NCBI GenBank assembly: GCA_001465935.1
Contig: LNKV01000038.1
Span: 256,176-320,175, forward strand
Direction of reading: 5' to 3'
DNA length: 64,000 bases
Source of the DNA: Clarireedia homoeocarpa
Taxonomy: Eukaryota > Ascomycota > Leotiomycetes > Helotiales > Rutstroemiaceae
Shown here in pieces: positions 44,344 through 57,740 of this stretch. Position numbers and translations under genes: made by a program. The notes under the pieces are model-generated. The model was not told the origin of the DNA. It did no database searches and worked only from the letters and a program-made list of their open reading frames with translations. Every line of letters begins with the position of its first letter. Positions within the stretch are counted from its first letter, which is position 1.

Positions 44344-47320
44344 ATGACCAACACAAGTAATAACCTTACATTGTGCAGCTACTAGGTTCTTCGTGCGAAG
44401 TATCCACCAAGGCACTGATCCTTCGAGCTGACAGCCTCACGCATTCGCCGTGGCTCCTCAAATCTTTCGTCGAGCTGGTGGCCATCCTCATCATAAACAA
44501 CAATCCTTCTTCCGATATCTCTTCCGTAATCCACGACAGACAGCCCGCGACCGCCTTGCGAAGTTCCGCTTTGAGACCTTACCTTACTACAAACTCCGCG
44601 CGCAATCCCGAATCTACAATTACATAGTCCAAAGCCAACTTAGGCGTAAAGAGAAGAGAGTTGCGGGAACAAGTGTTATTGATATCCTCAGACGGCGCGG
44701 ACGGAACATTCTCGGTACCGGCCCCAAAGACAATGCACAGCAGGCTTCTGGAAAGGTGAGCCCTACGTCTGGTTCGATGAGTAGCTACAGTGGGGATGGA
44801 TATGGGGAGGGACGAGAACGGGGAGGCCGACGGAAGAAATTGGCGGGCTATTGGAAAGCTGCCAACGATCTGCGACAATCATATCAACAATCATACTCGG
44901 AGAAATGGGGCGCACAAAATCATGGCGTGGACGACGATCCGCTAGGGATACCCGGCGCATTTCCAGATGTTGCTATTGTCTCGCACGGAGACGAACAAAT
45001 GATATTGTTCCCTTCGTATGCTAGAAGACACACGAAAGAAAAGCCATACGTCGAGAATCCGGACCTAAATCCTAGGTTAGATGGGCCTGGAGATGCAGAA
45101 TACTGGGCTAGAGAATGGCAGAAGTTCGAAGATGATAGGGCCATAGTGGATGTGGATGTACGAGGTTGGCTCTACTCGCCGCACAGAGGCCCTATGACGA
45201 GGAAAAATAGGTTACTCATTGGGCTTGCTCGTCAGCTTAGTGGTGTTCCGGCACCCAAAAGCAGTAGTCGAAACACCAGTCCGGAGTCGAATTCCTTGCG
45301 AGCCAAGCATAGAGAGCACGAGGAAAAGCGCGATGAGGAGAGGATTGCTCAGGAGGCAGAAGAGATCTTGAAGAGGGGGCGGGGTGAGGAATACGCTGCT
45401 GTCCGTGGTGACTACAGCGAGAAGCCGAAGCCTGATTCAGATGGTGAGAGCATGTATAGTGAGCGTGGCAGACGGTTTGATCGTAGCTCCCGAACTTCAC
45501 CGGAAAACTCGCCCGTCCCAGGTCGACTTTCAAAACGCACCTCATGGAATCAGCCATCCGAGATGACGCAGGCGGAACTCTTCACAGCAAATGCGCATTT
45601 AATGTCACGTATAAAGCCATTCTTAACAAACCCCATGGTCTCAACTCCAGTTACAATATTCTTTTACGACGAGAAGACGTCTGTGTCACGATCAATCACA
45701 ACAAACGAAGCCGGCCACTTCGCAATGCGAGCGGCTCTTGAATTTGTTCCAACACATGTCAGAGTACTTGCTTCGGAAAATCTTTCCGCCATTGAAGAGG
45801 TGAAAGTTACAGAACCAAAAGGTGTGAGTCTTATCAGTGATGTTGATGACACCATCAAGCACTCTTCGATAGGCGCTGGAGCAAGGGAAATCTTCCGGAA
45901 TGCCTTCATTCGGGATTTGGGTGATCTTACAATCGACGGCGTCAGAGAATGGTACAACACCATGTACGATATGGGAGTGGGGATACATTATGTTTCAAAT
46001 TCACCTTGGCAATTGTTCCCAGTTCTAGTGAGCTTTTTTAGAAAGGCTGGATTACCGCCTGGATCTTATCATTTGAAGCAATATAGCGGAATGCTTCAGG
46101 GAATCTTCGAGCCTGTTGCTGAAAGGAAAAAGGGTACATTAGAGAAGATCATGCGGGATTTCCCCGAACGAAAGTTCATACTTATTGGAGATAGTGGGGA
46201 GGCTGATTTGGAAGTCTACACCGATGTAGTTCTGGCAAATCCTGGGAAGATATTGGGTATCTTCATCCGAGATGTAACTACCCCTCCAGATCAGGGCTTT
46301 TTTGATTCAGCAATGGGCCCACTGAGTGGAGAGCGCCGGAGGCAGGATGTTTCATCCTCTCGAGCACAATCTATCGATAGCAGAAGATCGTCCACGATGA
46401 GTCGAACAGACCAATCTGAGCGACGGCCAGCTTTGCCTCCTAGGGTACCTTCGGAGACTAAACTCCAGACCAGCAACGGTCCAGCAATGGGTACTCTTAT
46501 CGACTTTGGTGATGAGCCTGAGGAACCGAGAGTTCACCAACCACATCACCAAGTCATGCCTCGTTCTATGTCAGATATGGAGCCACTAGCTCTACGACGA
46601 AAGTCTGCTCCAGATGGTGGTAAACCTGCCCCACCGCGACCTTCCAAGCCACCGGCACTCCGGGGGACCAGTACTATCACTCTTGTTCCAGCAGAACCAT
46701 TAGAAACTACCAGTCGAAAATCACCACCGCTCCCTCCAAAACCACGCCGCTCAGGTGCGGTGCACAAAGACGTGCACCCTTTGAAACAAGCACAAAGCAG
46801 TGCAGATTTGTCCAAAGCCGAAGAAAGCTATTTATCGAGCGCCCGAAGTAAATTCACAGATGCCTATTCTCATCTCCCAGAAGTCAGATCCTACATACCC
46901 GGCATGTCTGAAGCGCAAACTTCCCCTAAATCTATGGATGGGCCGCCTCCTCTCCCACGTAGAAAATCAACCATCCCCTCCTCAACACCAACGAGCAATC
47001 ATCTCTCCTGGGCCAACACCACAAGCACCAATAACAGCAACAGTCCCGACAGCTCCGACGATGACTATCGTTCCGGCAACGGTGCGCCTGCAAACAAGAA
47101 GCTGGATCTTTGGAAACGCCGCTGGAAACGCGCGAAGGATATTCTTGATGGGCAGGGCGTTGAGTTGAGGGCTTGGCGGACAGGAGGAGATGTTTGTATT
47201 GAAGCGGTGCAGATGGTGGAGCAGGCTATGCGGGACATGAATGTGGAGGGTTATGGGAATAGTAAGGGTAAAACAGGGGTTGGGGGTGGGGAGGTCAAGG
47301 TCAAAGAGTTGAAACGTTAG
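44344..47320 (+). CDS. APP1: phosphatidate phosphatase App1-like, about 950 residues
   Basis: Magnesium-dependent phosphatase that converts phosphatidate to diacylglycerol; the yeast protein works at cortical actin patches in endocytosis. The long frame (open from 44432 to 47320) has no ATG at its start. I suggest a tiny first exon 44344-44356 (ATG ACC AAC ACA A) spliced by a GTAATA donor to 44475, but this is tentative. The catalytic domain shows SLISDVDDTIKHSSIGAG (DxDxT motif, nt about 45828-45880), HYVSNSPWQLFPVL, GIFEPVAERKKGTLEKIMRD and KFILIGDSGEADLEVY. The N-terminal YLFRNPRQTARDRLAKFRFE region is conserved in fungal App1. The C-terminal third is Pro/Ser-rich with SH3-binding-like runs (KPAPPRPSKPPALR, KSPPLPPKPRRSG), which fits actin-patch recruitment. 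Confidence 0.88.
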
Positions 47321-48549
47321 GCTTTTTGTGAATGTGCACGATACTCGATTTGTATGATTGAATATATGCGCAGAAATTATGCGGTTATGATACATGCGGA
47401 TAGTAAATATACAATACATATCAATTATGCTAATGTTTTTTGTCCACTCTTGTATTGTATTCACCTGGCTCTTTTCCTTGTAAGCTACTATATAAACAAT
47501 AACATCCTCATCTCCTTGCCCCTCTTCTTCAGCCGCATACTTCTAGAACATCTTTTTTTCCTCCGGACAAGGTCGCTCGCTTCCTTTGACCCCCAAACAT
47601 TTCATGCTGGTAGCGGGTGGTACAGGTACTGTACTCCCAAAACGTCAGCGTTGCTATTGTGGCGTAGAGTTACTTCCAGCTGAACGGAAATGGGAATGGA
47701 TAACCTTGCTTTAATTTTATTGCTTTTTCGGAAATCTGCAGCCTCCGGATGCCTTATATCTTCCTTTGATATTTCTTCTTTTCGTTCGTTCGTTTTGGAT
47801 ACTAGGTATTTATGCTCGCTGCGGATTCTGTGGGGAGGGCTATGTGTCGGTGCATTGGGCTTACGATTTTGGGGGGGATTTTGGAAGGAGAGAGATTGTG
47901 AATGGAATAGCTGCGAGTCTTTTGAAGCTGGAGAGGAGGAGAGTCCATAAGGGCTCTTATCATGTTTTGCTAGTACAAGAACCAGATATCTTTTTTCTCA
48001 GTAAGTCTATCCTAGAACATCTTCCCATCACACAAACACGAACCGGCTCAATATAGCCATCATCCCAATATCGATCCTTTCCTTTTCTCGTTTTCCACCC
48101 ATCGCAATCCATTGCATTTCATTTATTCGTCAATTTTACCATCATATCACACTTAAAATCAAGCCTTTGTGTTCCCTTTTCCGTCTTTGTCTTCAGCTCC
48201 GCGCTCGCCCACTCAACCCGCATAACGTGGCGTTTTGAGCCGCTGTCTAGGTCGTACTACCCTGCGCTGCGCCGGAACGTGCTCAAGGCTACAGTATTTC
48301 TTCCAGTGAGGCCGTTTGGACGATCAGTATAATGGGCTTGGCAGTGTATGGTATGAGGAGCTGAATGGGTGTGCGGGTTGGGATGTATGGGCTTGGGCTG
48401 GACTGGATGGGTTGCGGTGCGGGTATATACACTGGGCTTGGGACGTCTATTCTTTGGCTCGATCTTTCTGGAATGGAAGGAAAAATCGAGAGTCTGTTGA
48501 GACAGTGAAGTGAAGTTGAGAACAAACCAATACAAACTTCAACTCAACA
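47321..48549. other. 1.2-kb stretch without a recognisable gene
   Basis: Frames such as 47690-47950 have no protein-like features. The final 60 bp lead into the start of the secreted-protein gene. Confidence 0.5.
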
Positions 48550-49995
48550 ATGGCATCTCGATCAATATCTCTATATTCCAGCCTCTTCAGCCTCTGCTCT
48601 CTTGCATCCAGTTTCACACTCGGCGAAGTCCCAACCCAAACACTTGGACTCGGAGAGCCGTTCACAGGGTTGCAACCACTGCCTACAGCAGCCCCGAGAT
48701 TGGAACTGGTGAAGAAGAGGTTGGGGTTGGAGAGGAAGGCGCTGACGAACGTTTGTTCTGAGTGGACGATTCCTGGTGGTAGGTGTTTACTTTCGTCGTC
48801 CGAAAGAGAACCAGAGATGATGAACGTTGTGGAAAGAGAAGAGTAGGCTGATTCTGAACACGAAATAGGATTCGGACAACCCGAATGCTCAAACAGCGAA
48901 ACCTGTCTCTTCACCTCCGCCGACGATGGAAATCTCTATGAAGCATGTGCGCGGACGAGTAAATCTTATGATTGGGTAACTGAATGTTGGGATTACCCAA
49001 TGACTGGTTCGCCGCCTGTGAGTCAGATATACTGGTGAGTTTCCAACAACGAATTCACATCATATTGTTATTTGCCTCATGGATACTGATAAAGATTTGC
49101 TATACAGCGGCGAAGAAGAACCATATTGCGGCTTCTTCGCATTCATATTCGGACCGGAGTCCACTTATCTGAATTTCGGCTGTAGCACAATGTCGTATGG
49201 ATTCACTGTTAATTTATTGGAGACAGCGGCTGTATTGGCGTCCCTGGACCCGACTACGACGTCAACACCGGTAGTAGTTGTATGTGTCTCATCTCTCCTT
49301 CTCCACCTTCCATCTTACTTCTTCCCATTATCCCACAACGAGATACCATAACTAACACCACCCTCCCTCAGAACCCCGCCGCCACAACCACCAAGCCCAC
49401 TCCCAAACCCATCTCCACATCTCCCCTCTCAACCCCTCAACTCACTCCCAGCCAAAACAAAAAGAAAAAGACCACCCCCATCGGCCCCATCGTCGGCGGT
49501 GTCATCGGCGGCGTCCTCTTCCTCGCCCTCATCGCCCTCCTGACATGGTATCTCCTGCGCCGAAACCGCACTCCCAACCCCGCCACCTCTACTCCACCTC
49601 CCATGTACCCTGAGCATGCAGCACCTCCCCCTGCTACTGCTACTGCGGCGGAGAAACCCGCAGTGGAAAGCTCGACTACAGAGTACTATCAACCGCCTGC
49701 GTCGCTGCAGCGACTGAGAGAGGAAGAAGAGAGGGCAAGGCAGGGCGAAATGATTTATATACCCCCGGCGGGGTATGAAAGGAGAGGAAGGGGGCAGGCG
49801 GCGGCGGCAGCAGCACCGTCGCCGCCTCCGACGTATGTTTCGGGAGGAGGGGACCAGGAGAGACCGGTTAGTCCAGTGGAGGCGGGGCCGGGAGAACGTG
49901 TGGTTGTGGCCAGGGGGGGTGGGAATAGTGTGGGGTATGCGGTTGGGGGAGGAAACAATAGGCGGTTTGTAGGAGGCGCGACGGGACGTGAGTGA
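48550..49995 (+). CDS. secreted, single-pass membrane protein with Cys-rich ectodomain, 396 residues
   Basis: Four exons join in frame: 48550-48778, 48869-49034, 49108-49279 and 49372-49995, with introns of 90, 73 and 92 nt. A signal peptide is evident (MASRSISLYSSLFSLCSLAS). The ectodomain has about ten Cys, in CSEWTIPGG, QPECSNSETCLFTSADDG, EACARTSKSYDWVTECWDYP, WCGEEEPYCGFF and NFGCSTMSYG, followed by a Thr/Pro-rich stalk. The transmembrane helix is GPIVGGVIGGVLFLALIALL, with a basic stop-transfer YLLRRNR. The cytosolic tail is Pro/Gly/Ala-rich. The plan is like that of many ascomycete cell-surface sensor-type proteins, but I do not recognise a named domain. Confidence 0.82.
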
Positions 49996-50292
49996 GTGAG
50001 CGGGGCAGATACAGCAATGTGATTGAAGCCAGAAGAAATTGCAGATAATAGTGGATGAGCTAATGCGTTATGGATAATAATCTTGAAAAGAGGTGGGAGT
50101 ATTGGGAATTGAAGAACCTGGTAGTAGGGTAGACGTAGTATCCGTGGAGATAGATATGCTTTAATATTCTCAAAGTTCTATTGATACATCTCGAGAAGCA
50201 ATTTGAGATAAGAGAAGGCTCGTACCATATTTAGGAATACAGAGTACAGATAATCAATTAGTATCATTACTTCTACAACCATCAAACACCTA

Positions 50293-52754
50293 CTATCGTC
50301 TCTTTCCACCCCTCATCGGTTTACCCTTCAGCCCACTCGGCTTCCCGCCCTTAACCTTCTTCTTCCCCTTCTCCTTCACCAAAACCCCTTTACCATCCCT
50401 CTCCGCTCTCCCCTTCTTCCACACCCTCCCCTCAATCCTCTCACCCTTATCATCCAACTTCTTTTTGTCCTTATTACTCAACTTCAACTTCTTCTTCGCA
50501 CTCCTCACCCCATTAAGCTCCTCCATACCCAGCTTCTTCGCCTCCAACTTCTGTTTCTCGCTCTCGAACCAAGTTCGCTTTGGTCTACCCTTAATCTCAT
50601 CTTCGTGCGTTATGATATTCTCTCCCTTTCTAACCTGCATTTCCGCCTGCGCTAGAACCTTATCCTCTTTCTCCTCCTTCAGGATTTCTTCGATCTCCTC
50701 TGCCATTTCGTCTACCTTCGCAGCCCATTCATCGGCCTCGCTAGCCTCGATAACTCGACTAACGATCTTGGCGCCTTGCGCACGACCGGCTTTCACGGCG
50801 GCTTTCACGACTTTACGGTCTGGTTCTGCGGCAATGGTACAAGCGCGTCCGGAACGACCGGCTCTGGCAGTACGTCCAACACGATGCAGGTAGATTTCGT
50901 GAGATTGGGGTGCTTCGTAGTTGATGACTGTGTCGACACCTTTGATATCTAGACCACGGGATGCGAGATCGGTGGCGAGAAGGAAAGATGCTTTGCCATC
51001 ACGGAAAGCTTCAACACTGGTTATACGCTAAGGGTTGTTATTATAGATGAACCGTAAGGTGAATATCTTGAGGTCCTTACCTGTTCTTGACTCATGCTGC
51101 CATGCAGTTCAGTAGCTTTCAAACCATATAGTCCGAAGATAACTCGTGCCCTATGTGCTTCTTTTTTCTGGCGGAAAAAGACAATAACCCGATCGGTGTA
51201 GATCTTCTTGCACAGACACAATAAGTAGCCCATACGCTTGCCCTCTCTTCCTGGACGAAGACGGATAAACTCTTGCACTAAAGTACCTGCAGTCTGCTTC
51301 TGAGAGTCCACCATTAATCTCACAGGTCGATTGAGACCCACTCGAATAAGATTGTCGACAGAAGAAGTCATTGTTGCCGAGAACAGCATAGTTTGGCGCG
51401 ATTTGGGAATTGTGGTAAGAATCTCGTTCAATTCGTCCGCGAAACCAGCTTCGAGCATTCGATCAGCTTCATCCAAAACGAGAATTTCCAAGGTATCAAC
51501 AGTAAAACTGGGCGAGTTGCGCATATGATCGATGAAACGACCTGGTGTAGCAATGATGACATCAGGGCGGAGACGCAGCTCTGCTTCTTGAACCTTGAGA
51601 CTGAGACCTCCAACAGCCAAACAGAATTTGATGTCAGTGTGACTAGCAAGCTTCGTAGCAACTGCATGACATTGAATCGCCAATTCACGAGTGGGCATAA
51701 GAATGGCGACTCTACTGGTTGGCACTTTCTTTGGTCTGTAAAGAAGACGTTCGAGGATGGGGACAATAAACGCTGCGGTTTTACCGGAGCCAGTAACAGC
51801 TCCACCAACAACGTCTTTTCCAAGAAGAGCAACAGGTATGGTTTTTGATTGAATGGGCGTAGGCTGTGTAAACCCAACAGTTGCGAGTCCTCGCAGAATT
51901 GGTCGTGATAATGACATGCTTTGGAAAGTTGTAGAAAGTGTAGACTTAGCGCCCTTGACTGGCTTCTCTTCTGGAGCAAAGAAGGCTTCTCGGCGAGCGG
52001 CCTCCTCTGGATCCTCGTCTGCATCTTCTTCTGCATCTGAACCTTCTTCAGACGCTGCATCGTCTGGATGTGGTGCAGGCGAGGCGACCGAGTCGTTGTC
52101 CGAATGGTCGTCATCGTCTGCCAGCGCTTCATCATCTGCTGCCTCCGAGTCCTCTTCGTCTCCAGATTCAACCTCAGATCCGGCACCCATTCCGAAACCA
52201 TCTTCGGCCATGAACTCATCACCTTCATCTTCAAGTGCTAGCTCCTCTGAATGGTCGTGCTCGTCGTCCGAACTCGATCCATCCTTATCTTCTTGTTCGA
52301 CGTCTACCTGCTTTCCAGCTTCCTGTTTTCTGTTTTCTCTTCGTCGCGCAATGATTTCGTCAATATCCACAGCCTTTTTGTCTCCACCACCGCTAGCATT
52401 AAGCCCTTTCTTTGCGCTGTCAAAGCCCCAACCATCGAATTCCTCCAAGCCCGTACCAGTCTTTCCATCTGCCTCTAATGCGAATTCAAAATCCGAGTCC
52501 ATGGCACCATCATCCTCATCCTTTGCACCCCAAATTCCTCCATCTTCATCGGCTTCTTCGTCTTCGACCTTTTTGTTCGATTTCTTGGATTTTTTCGATG
52601 TAGCAGCAGAGGAATTGTCGTTGCGCTTACGTTTTTTGCTCGGATTGGAATCTGCATTTAGTTCCGCTTCAGTATAGTCCGCAGCAATCTCATCCTCATT
52701 ATCTGAGATAGTCAAGACAAAATCGTCGTCGTTTCTTTTGGTTTTGGGTGCCAT
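50293..52754 (-). CDS. DRS1: DEAD-box ATP-dependent RNA helicase Drs1/DDX27, 802 residues
   Basis: Nucleolar helicase needed for maturation of the 60S ribosomal subunit. Two exons, 52754-51081 and 51027-50293, with a 53-nt intron. The N-terminal 250 residues are acidic with basic clusters ([31 protein letters not shown]). Helicase motifs in order: Q motif [10 protein letters not shown], motif [12 protein letters not shown] (about residue 318), [27 protein letters not shown] (about 426), SATMTSS, then in exon 2 [20 protein letters not shown] and [17 protein letters not shown]. The C-terminal region is Lys/Glu-rich and ends in a strongly basic tail (KPMRGGKRR), the usual Drs1 layout. All key ATPase residues are present. 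Confidence 0.95.
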
Positions 52755-53323
52755 TTTTCGTGCTGTATATCGATGGTCTTATAAAAAATGCGGCCAGTAT
52801 CGAGGTAAGAAAAAAAGTTATACACCGCTCGGCAGAACCGACAAGCACAGTTTAGTGTACAGATAGCATGTGGGGTTCTTGCTAGGAGGATTTATCAAGA
52901 TTATGCGCACACTCCACCACAAAGTAGTCTTTCTAAGTTAGTTGCTTCATTTGATATTTACTACGCAGTATTATTCCTGAGTATCTTTGCCTTGTAAATT
53001 AAAAAGAGACACCGAGTGTCTTACAGCTTTGAAATATGGAGAGCTACCCTTCACATCCGCTGGAGAGAAAAAAAAAGCCTTGCAATTGCATTGTCCTCTG
53101 AATCCCTGAACCACTCAAGTGCGGCCACCATGCCGCTCTGTATGTCTGGGCTCCGAAATAGCTTCCTCAAATTGCTGGTAAAAGTGTTGCTATGTTGAAT
53201 GAAAGACACGAATATTGGAATAGAAATGGCGCTACGCCGTCGGATATGTCCTCCAAGTGGAACATATGTCGGCATTGTGTATCGCTACGCAACCGACGGT
53301 AGAGAATGCTATGTCATCAATAT
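52755..53323. other. intergenic stretch without a recognisable gene
   Basis: Upstream of the Drs1 gene and downstream of the acetyltransferase-domain gene. Small frames at 53016-53275 on both strands show no protein-like features. Confidence 0.5.
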
Positions 53324-56300
53324 TTAATCCCAAGGATTGAACTCATTTGCATGTGCAGCATCTACCTGGAAGTATACGATATCTAGCCACTCTCCAGGAC
53401 TCTCTTTGGTAGAAGTACGACCGACACCTTTCAGGCGAGATTCCTCCATGAACCAAAACTTTTGTAGGAACTCCTTGATCCAGGGGTAATTGGGATCATT
53501 CTTACCTAAAACCGGAAGCTCAATAACTATCTGGTGGCATCTACGGGCACCATCAGTCTCATAGATAGGATTGAGATCAGGGTTAAGCCAGTCATATCCT
53601 CCTCTAGCGGCCCAGGCCCGAGACATAATCTGCAGCAATCTATCCATGAGGGAACGACCGACGCCTTTCCTGACGAATTTATGGTGCACATAGACATGCA
53701 TGTTGGTGGTGTATCTGGATCGGCCATTAGATTTACCAGAAATTCCGTAGCCACGAACATCACTGAATGCGAAGCCAATGATATGCTCATACTGAGGTAA
53801 TTTCATCTTGCTCTTCGTATATGGACTTTGCAAGGGAACACGGCCTTTAACCGCAACAATGACAGGTAACTTCTCTTCCTTGGCGTTTTTGATTAGGAAC
53901 GTGATGTCCTCCTCAGTAAGCGGATCTTGATCTTCTGGGATGTGTGAGTGGTTAATGTAATGATTGTATATTTGCAGAATGTGTGCTATGTCCGACTCAA
54001 TGGCAGGGCGGAGATACGTGTCGATCTTTGGTCTAAATGGGTTTGGTTCTGGTTGTCTTGCCAAAATCTCTTTTTGATGTATTTCACTTTGAATGATTGA
54101 GATTTCCCTTGATTTTTTGCTCTTCTCAAGTTTTGTGCAATACAAAGCAGACGCGGTTTCGGAAGTTTGAATCAGTCGCTTCAGTTCGCTTGATGGGTTT
54201 TTGACATCTGGTGGTTTTGTTAGCAGGTGCTGCAAGAAGACAAGGGATCAACCGAAACTGCGGTAGCTTACCTGGTTCAATGTCTTCATGAAGAGGTGCT
54301 TCAGAGAGAATATAGTTATTAACTACACCCTTGCCGCTTGTAAAGCCCTCTGAGAACACGTCCACGAGATTCGAAGGCGGCGCAACCGTGGCTGCCCACT
54401 CATTGATGTATGCAGAGATAAACCCATTGTCGAACTCGCCACGTTCTTCCCAGATCGGTGGTGGCATCCAGCTTTCGCCATCCCAGTCAACCAAACCAAT
54501 CTTAGCATCTTGCGTTTGAGTTGCCCTTACACCTTCTCTGGCACTGGTATTGACAATGGCATGGTCAGGCTTTTCTCCAACATCCGAGAAGCCAGACACC
54601 GACCAAAATGGTGGAGAGGAAATAAAGCTAGCCGGATGTTTCTTCTGGGGTAGGACGACTTTGTCAGTAGTTGGGATTGCTTGGGCGTCTGTATAGATAA
54701 TGTTTTTGTTCTGGCTCATGGCAGAATCACCGACAGCCGCTTGAGGGGTCATTTTCCAACCGGCAACTGTGTCATTCTCGACTAGTTCGATTTTATTCGG
54801 GAATTTGGCATCGGCCTTGGACAGTTCGCCGACGGCTCCCTCGCTGAACTCCCGCGCGTGACAAGTATCCTGCTGTTGATCGGATTGGAGACCAACGACA
54901 CCAACATTTCCTGTTCCCTGTAGATCAGAACAAACAGCTTGAACGGAGTCTTCCTTGGGAGGCACTAGCTCAAGGGCAGCAACTTTTGCAGCATTCCTTG
55001 AAGCAGGAGAATGAGGAAGAACGGGGGAGTTTGTCGATTGTTTCACGGGACTCGTGTCATTGCGACGCGCAAGAAGCTTGGCGAATTTAGCTTCACCGGT
55101 AGCTAGCTTACGTCTATCCTCTTCAGCAGCATCATACGTAGATTTCTGAGGCGAGCGTTTCTTGACAGCAGCATTCTTTGGTTGCTCTGGAGGTGAACTT
55201 TTCTTATCAATGAAAGCTTGGAATTCTTCATCTGCCTTGCTGAGGACATTTCCTTGTGACAGCCTCACTCTCATCCACTGTGATTATAGAGATTAGCAAA
55301 CTTCACGAACGATTGACAATGCTATGCTGGAAATTTCTTGCACCAAGAAGTGAGAGCATTTGACCATGCCTTGAGATTTCGGGTCTTACATACCGCGTTG
55401 TTGGGTGCAGCAATCCAAGGCTTCTGCGTAGACACAGCGTCGAGATTTGAGATGTCTGATGTTTCGTGCGAGTTGGATTGTTTCGTAACTAGCAGAACAA
55501 ATGTCAGTGTTATGGGACCAAAGCAGGCAATAGGAAAACTCGCACCATCAGATAGATAATTGCTCGAAATATCTTTTAACTCCTCCGTAGGTAATGTGAC
55601 CTGCGGGCGGGCGACGTCAAGACTTGTTGGGGAGGCAATAGTCTTCACTGCTGTCAAGTTTATTAATCTTTTTCGTTCGAACTAAGGGGGAAGGCGATAG
55701 ATCGATCTCATCTTCAGATTGAATACACGTACAGGTAATATTCTCCTGCTTCCTCTGAGTCTTTTGCAAGATACGGCTCCGGTCATTCCGTGCTCGTTCT
55801 TCCTCTTTCTTCAGGAGAAATGCCATAAATTCATTTTCTCCTTTAGTTGGGCAAGCGATAGCAGCATACTCTGCAAGCTTCGCAGAGACGATGGGCGAGA
55901 GGTCACTCATTGACTTACTCGGGACCAATGGTGGAACTAGATTTGACTCTTTACTCCCGATCGCCATTGCAAGTTTTGGTGGTGAAGTAAGTTGCTGGTT
56001 TCGTAGTGCTTGCTCTTGATTTTGTTGTTCTCGTTCTTGTAAATTTTTGAACAATAAAGCTTGAATTTCCTCTTCTGGTGTAGGAATATTCGACATTGAC
56101 TTTTGAGGAGAAATCTTGGCAGACTCATGAATCAACAATTAGCTATGGAAAATGTATTCAAGATGAGATGGAATGACTTACTGGTTCGAGAGTAGCTCCT
56201 CCAGGACTATCGTCGACAGATGGAACGTGTGATTGATCACTTGGCTCCGAACTTTCCTTTACAGCAGATGTTAAGGCAGTCGCGCTAGTGCTTAATTTGT

Positions 56301-56880
56301 TTGTATTGAAAGAGTGTCGGCGGGAGAGAGTGAATTCTTCAGCCTTCATGCTCAACTCAGAAGCGTTTTTGACAGGTAGTTGCCGAGTCTTTTTCTGAAT
56401 AGTTTTGGCAGATCTTTGATGAGGAGGAAGATAAGCTGGATTCGTGAACTTTGGAGTTTGCATAAATGAGCTTGCTGGTCTATCGTCGCAACGATCTACC
56501 AAGGAATTTAGTGGTTGATGCTTTCAGCGCTTAAAGGACTTACGACGCGAGTTCCGTGATCCTCCATGCTTGACAAGAAGGCTCTTATTGTTGATTAGCT
56601 CCTCAGTTCCGGACGGCGAGACCGAGGTTGCAGCTATGTTTCTACTCATGGTTGATGGCAGACGGTGTCGGTGAGCTGGAGTAGGAGTAGTATCTGGTTT
56701 ATTCGCCCAGATCGAAGTTGAGAGACCGCAATTACCGCCCTTTTTCTCAATAACTGTGTTCAGAGCACTCTGAATCAAATCGAAATATTCTCCTTTCGGT
56801 TTGCCATTATGAAAGAAATAAGTGGAATTGGGCTCCTCATCGAAGGCGCTTTCGTGGGAGGAGTTTGGGTGTTTGGACAT
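53324..56880 (-). CDS. large disordered protein with C-terminal GNAT acetyltransferase-like domain, 1043 residues
   Basis: Seven exons join in frame: 56880-56544, 56495-56182, 56123-55733, 55650-55546, 55488-55394, 55277-54272 and 54207-53324. The first 750 residues are polar and probably disordered, with repeated short modules (EEEIQALLFKNL, ENEFMAFLLKKEEE, DEEFQAFIDKK, EAKFAKLLARR) each followed by a charged stretch, and a conserved-looking WDGESWMPPPIWEERGEFDN block. The last 280 residues hold the GNAT fold: TYLRPAIESDIAHILQIYNH, EHIIGFAFSDVRGYGI, and the acetyl-CoA loop region MHVYVHHKFVRKGVGRSLMD (pattern RKGVGRSL in place of the classical Q/RxxGxG/A), then WLDIVYFQVDAA. The substrate is unknown. 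Six intron joins all keep frame, which strongly supports the model. Confidence 0.87.
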
Positions 56881-57740
56881 GCCCACTGTAGGAGGTTTGC
56901 GGTTGGTATTGTGAGATTGGTCTTAAACAGTGATAGTGAAGGAAGAGTAGGCGCAATACGCGATATCAAGAGCATCTAAAGATGGAATTTGACAACCTTT
57001 TGCTGTACAATTCAAAGTACCAAGCGTGTTCGCGCGATGCTGGTGTAAGCAAACAAAAGTGCAGCGGAGAAGACAAGAAACGTGTCGACATATATAATCG
57101 GTCTTGTCGAAGCATCGATAATTGATTGTAATTACAGTTAGGGCGGAAATACAGCTACTGGTAATTGGAGAATATGAAAAGGTGGAAAGTGAATTTTTTT
57201 GTGTACAGCTTTACAGAGGATCATGTGAGTCAACTAAGAATGAGAATGAGGGGATATTCGAGTTACCAGCGCGAGCATGCGTTACGGATCTTACGAACCA
57301 GATTCCTTCTATTGAGATCATGACAGTTGAGAATATATATATATATTCAGGTAACTATGCAAGACACCTGGGAGAAGAACATGCAGGCAAAGTAGGAAGG
57401 TACCCGTATGGGAAGTTATATGCTCACGACCTTCAATTATCAACGACATAGTTGCGAGCACCTGTTTCCAACACGACCTGGAATTCAAATAAGAAGGAAG
57501 TGACAGCGATGCATATCTCCGACCTGAAAGCTTTGAGCCAGTCTTGGAATAATTAGGTTTTCTCTGTGCGACTGCCGTACCCAGATATGACGACCAGTGT
57601 CACGTGCGTTGGGTTTTCCACAGAAGTTTCAACAGGATCTGGAGAGCTTCAAGTGGAAAACCATACAACCTCAAATTTCGTATCGAAACGACAAGCAAAC
57701 CTAATCAAGGCCGGGCAGAAACAGGAACAGTTGAATCAAA
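56881..57740. other. divergent intergenic region
   Basis: 860 bp between the start of the GNAT-domain gene (minus) and Arl2 (plus). Frames at 57122-57451 and 57566-57778 are not protein-like; the second overlaps the first Arl2 exon in another frame. An AT repeat lies at 57334-57347. Confidence 0.5.

Noticed and set aside
55660..55683. 32-nt intron between the third and fourth exons of the GNAT-domain gene
   Set aside because: Too short; the GTACGT donor at 55732 gives an 82-nt intron with a branch point and correct phase.
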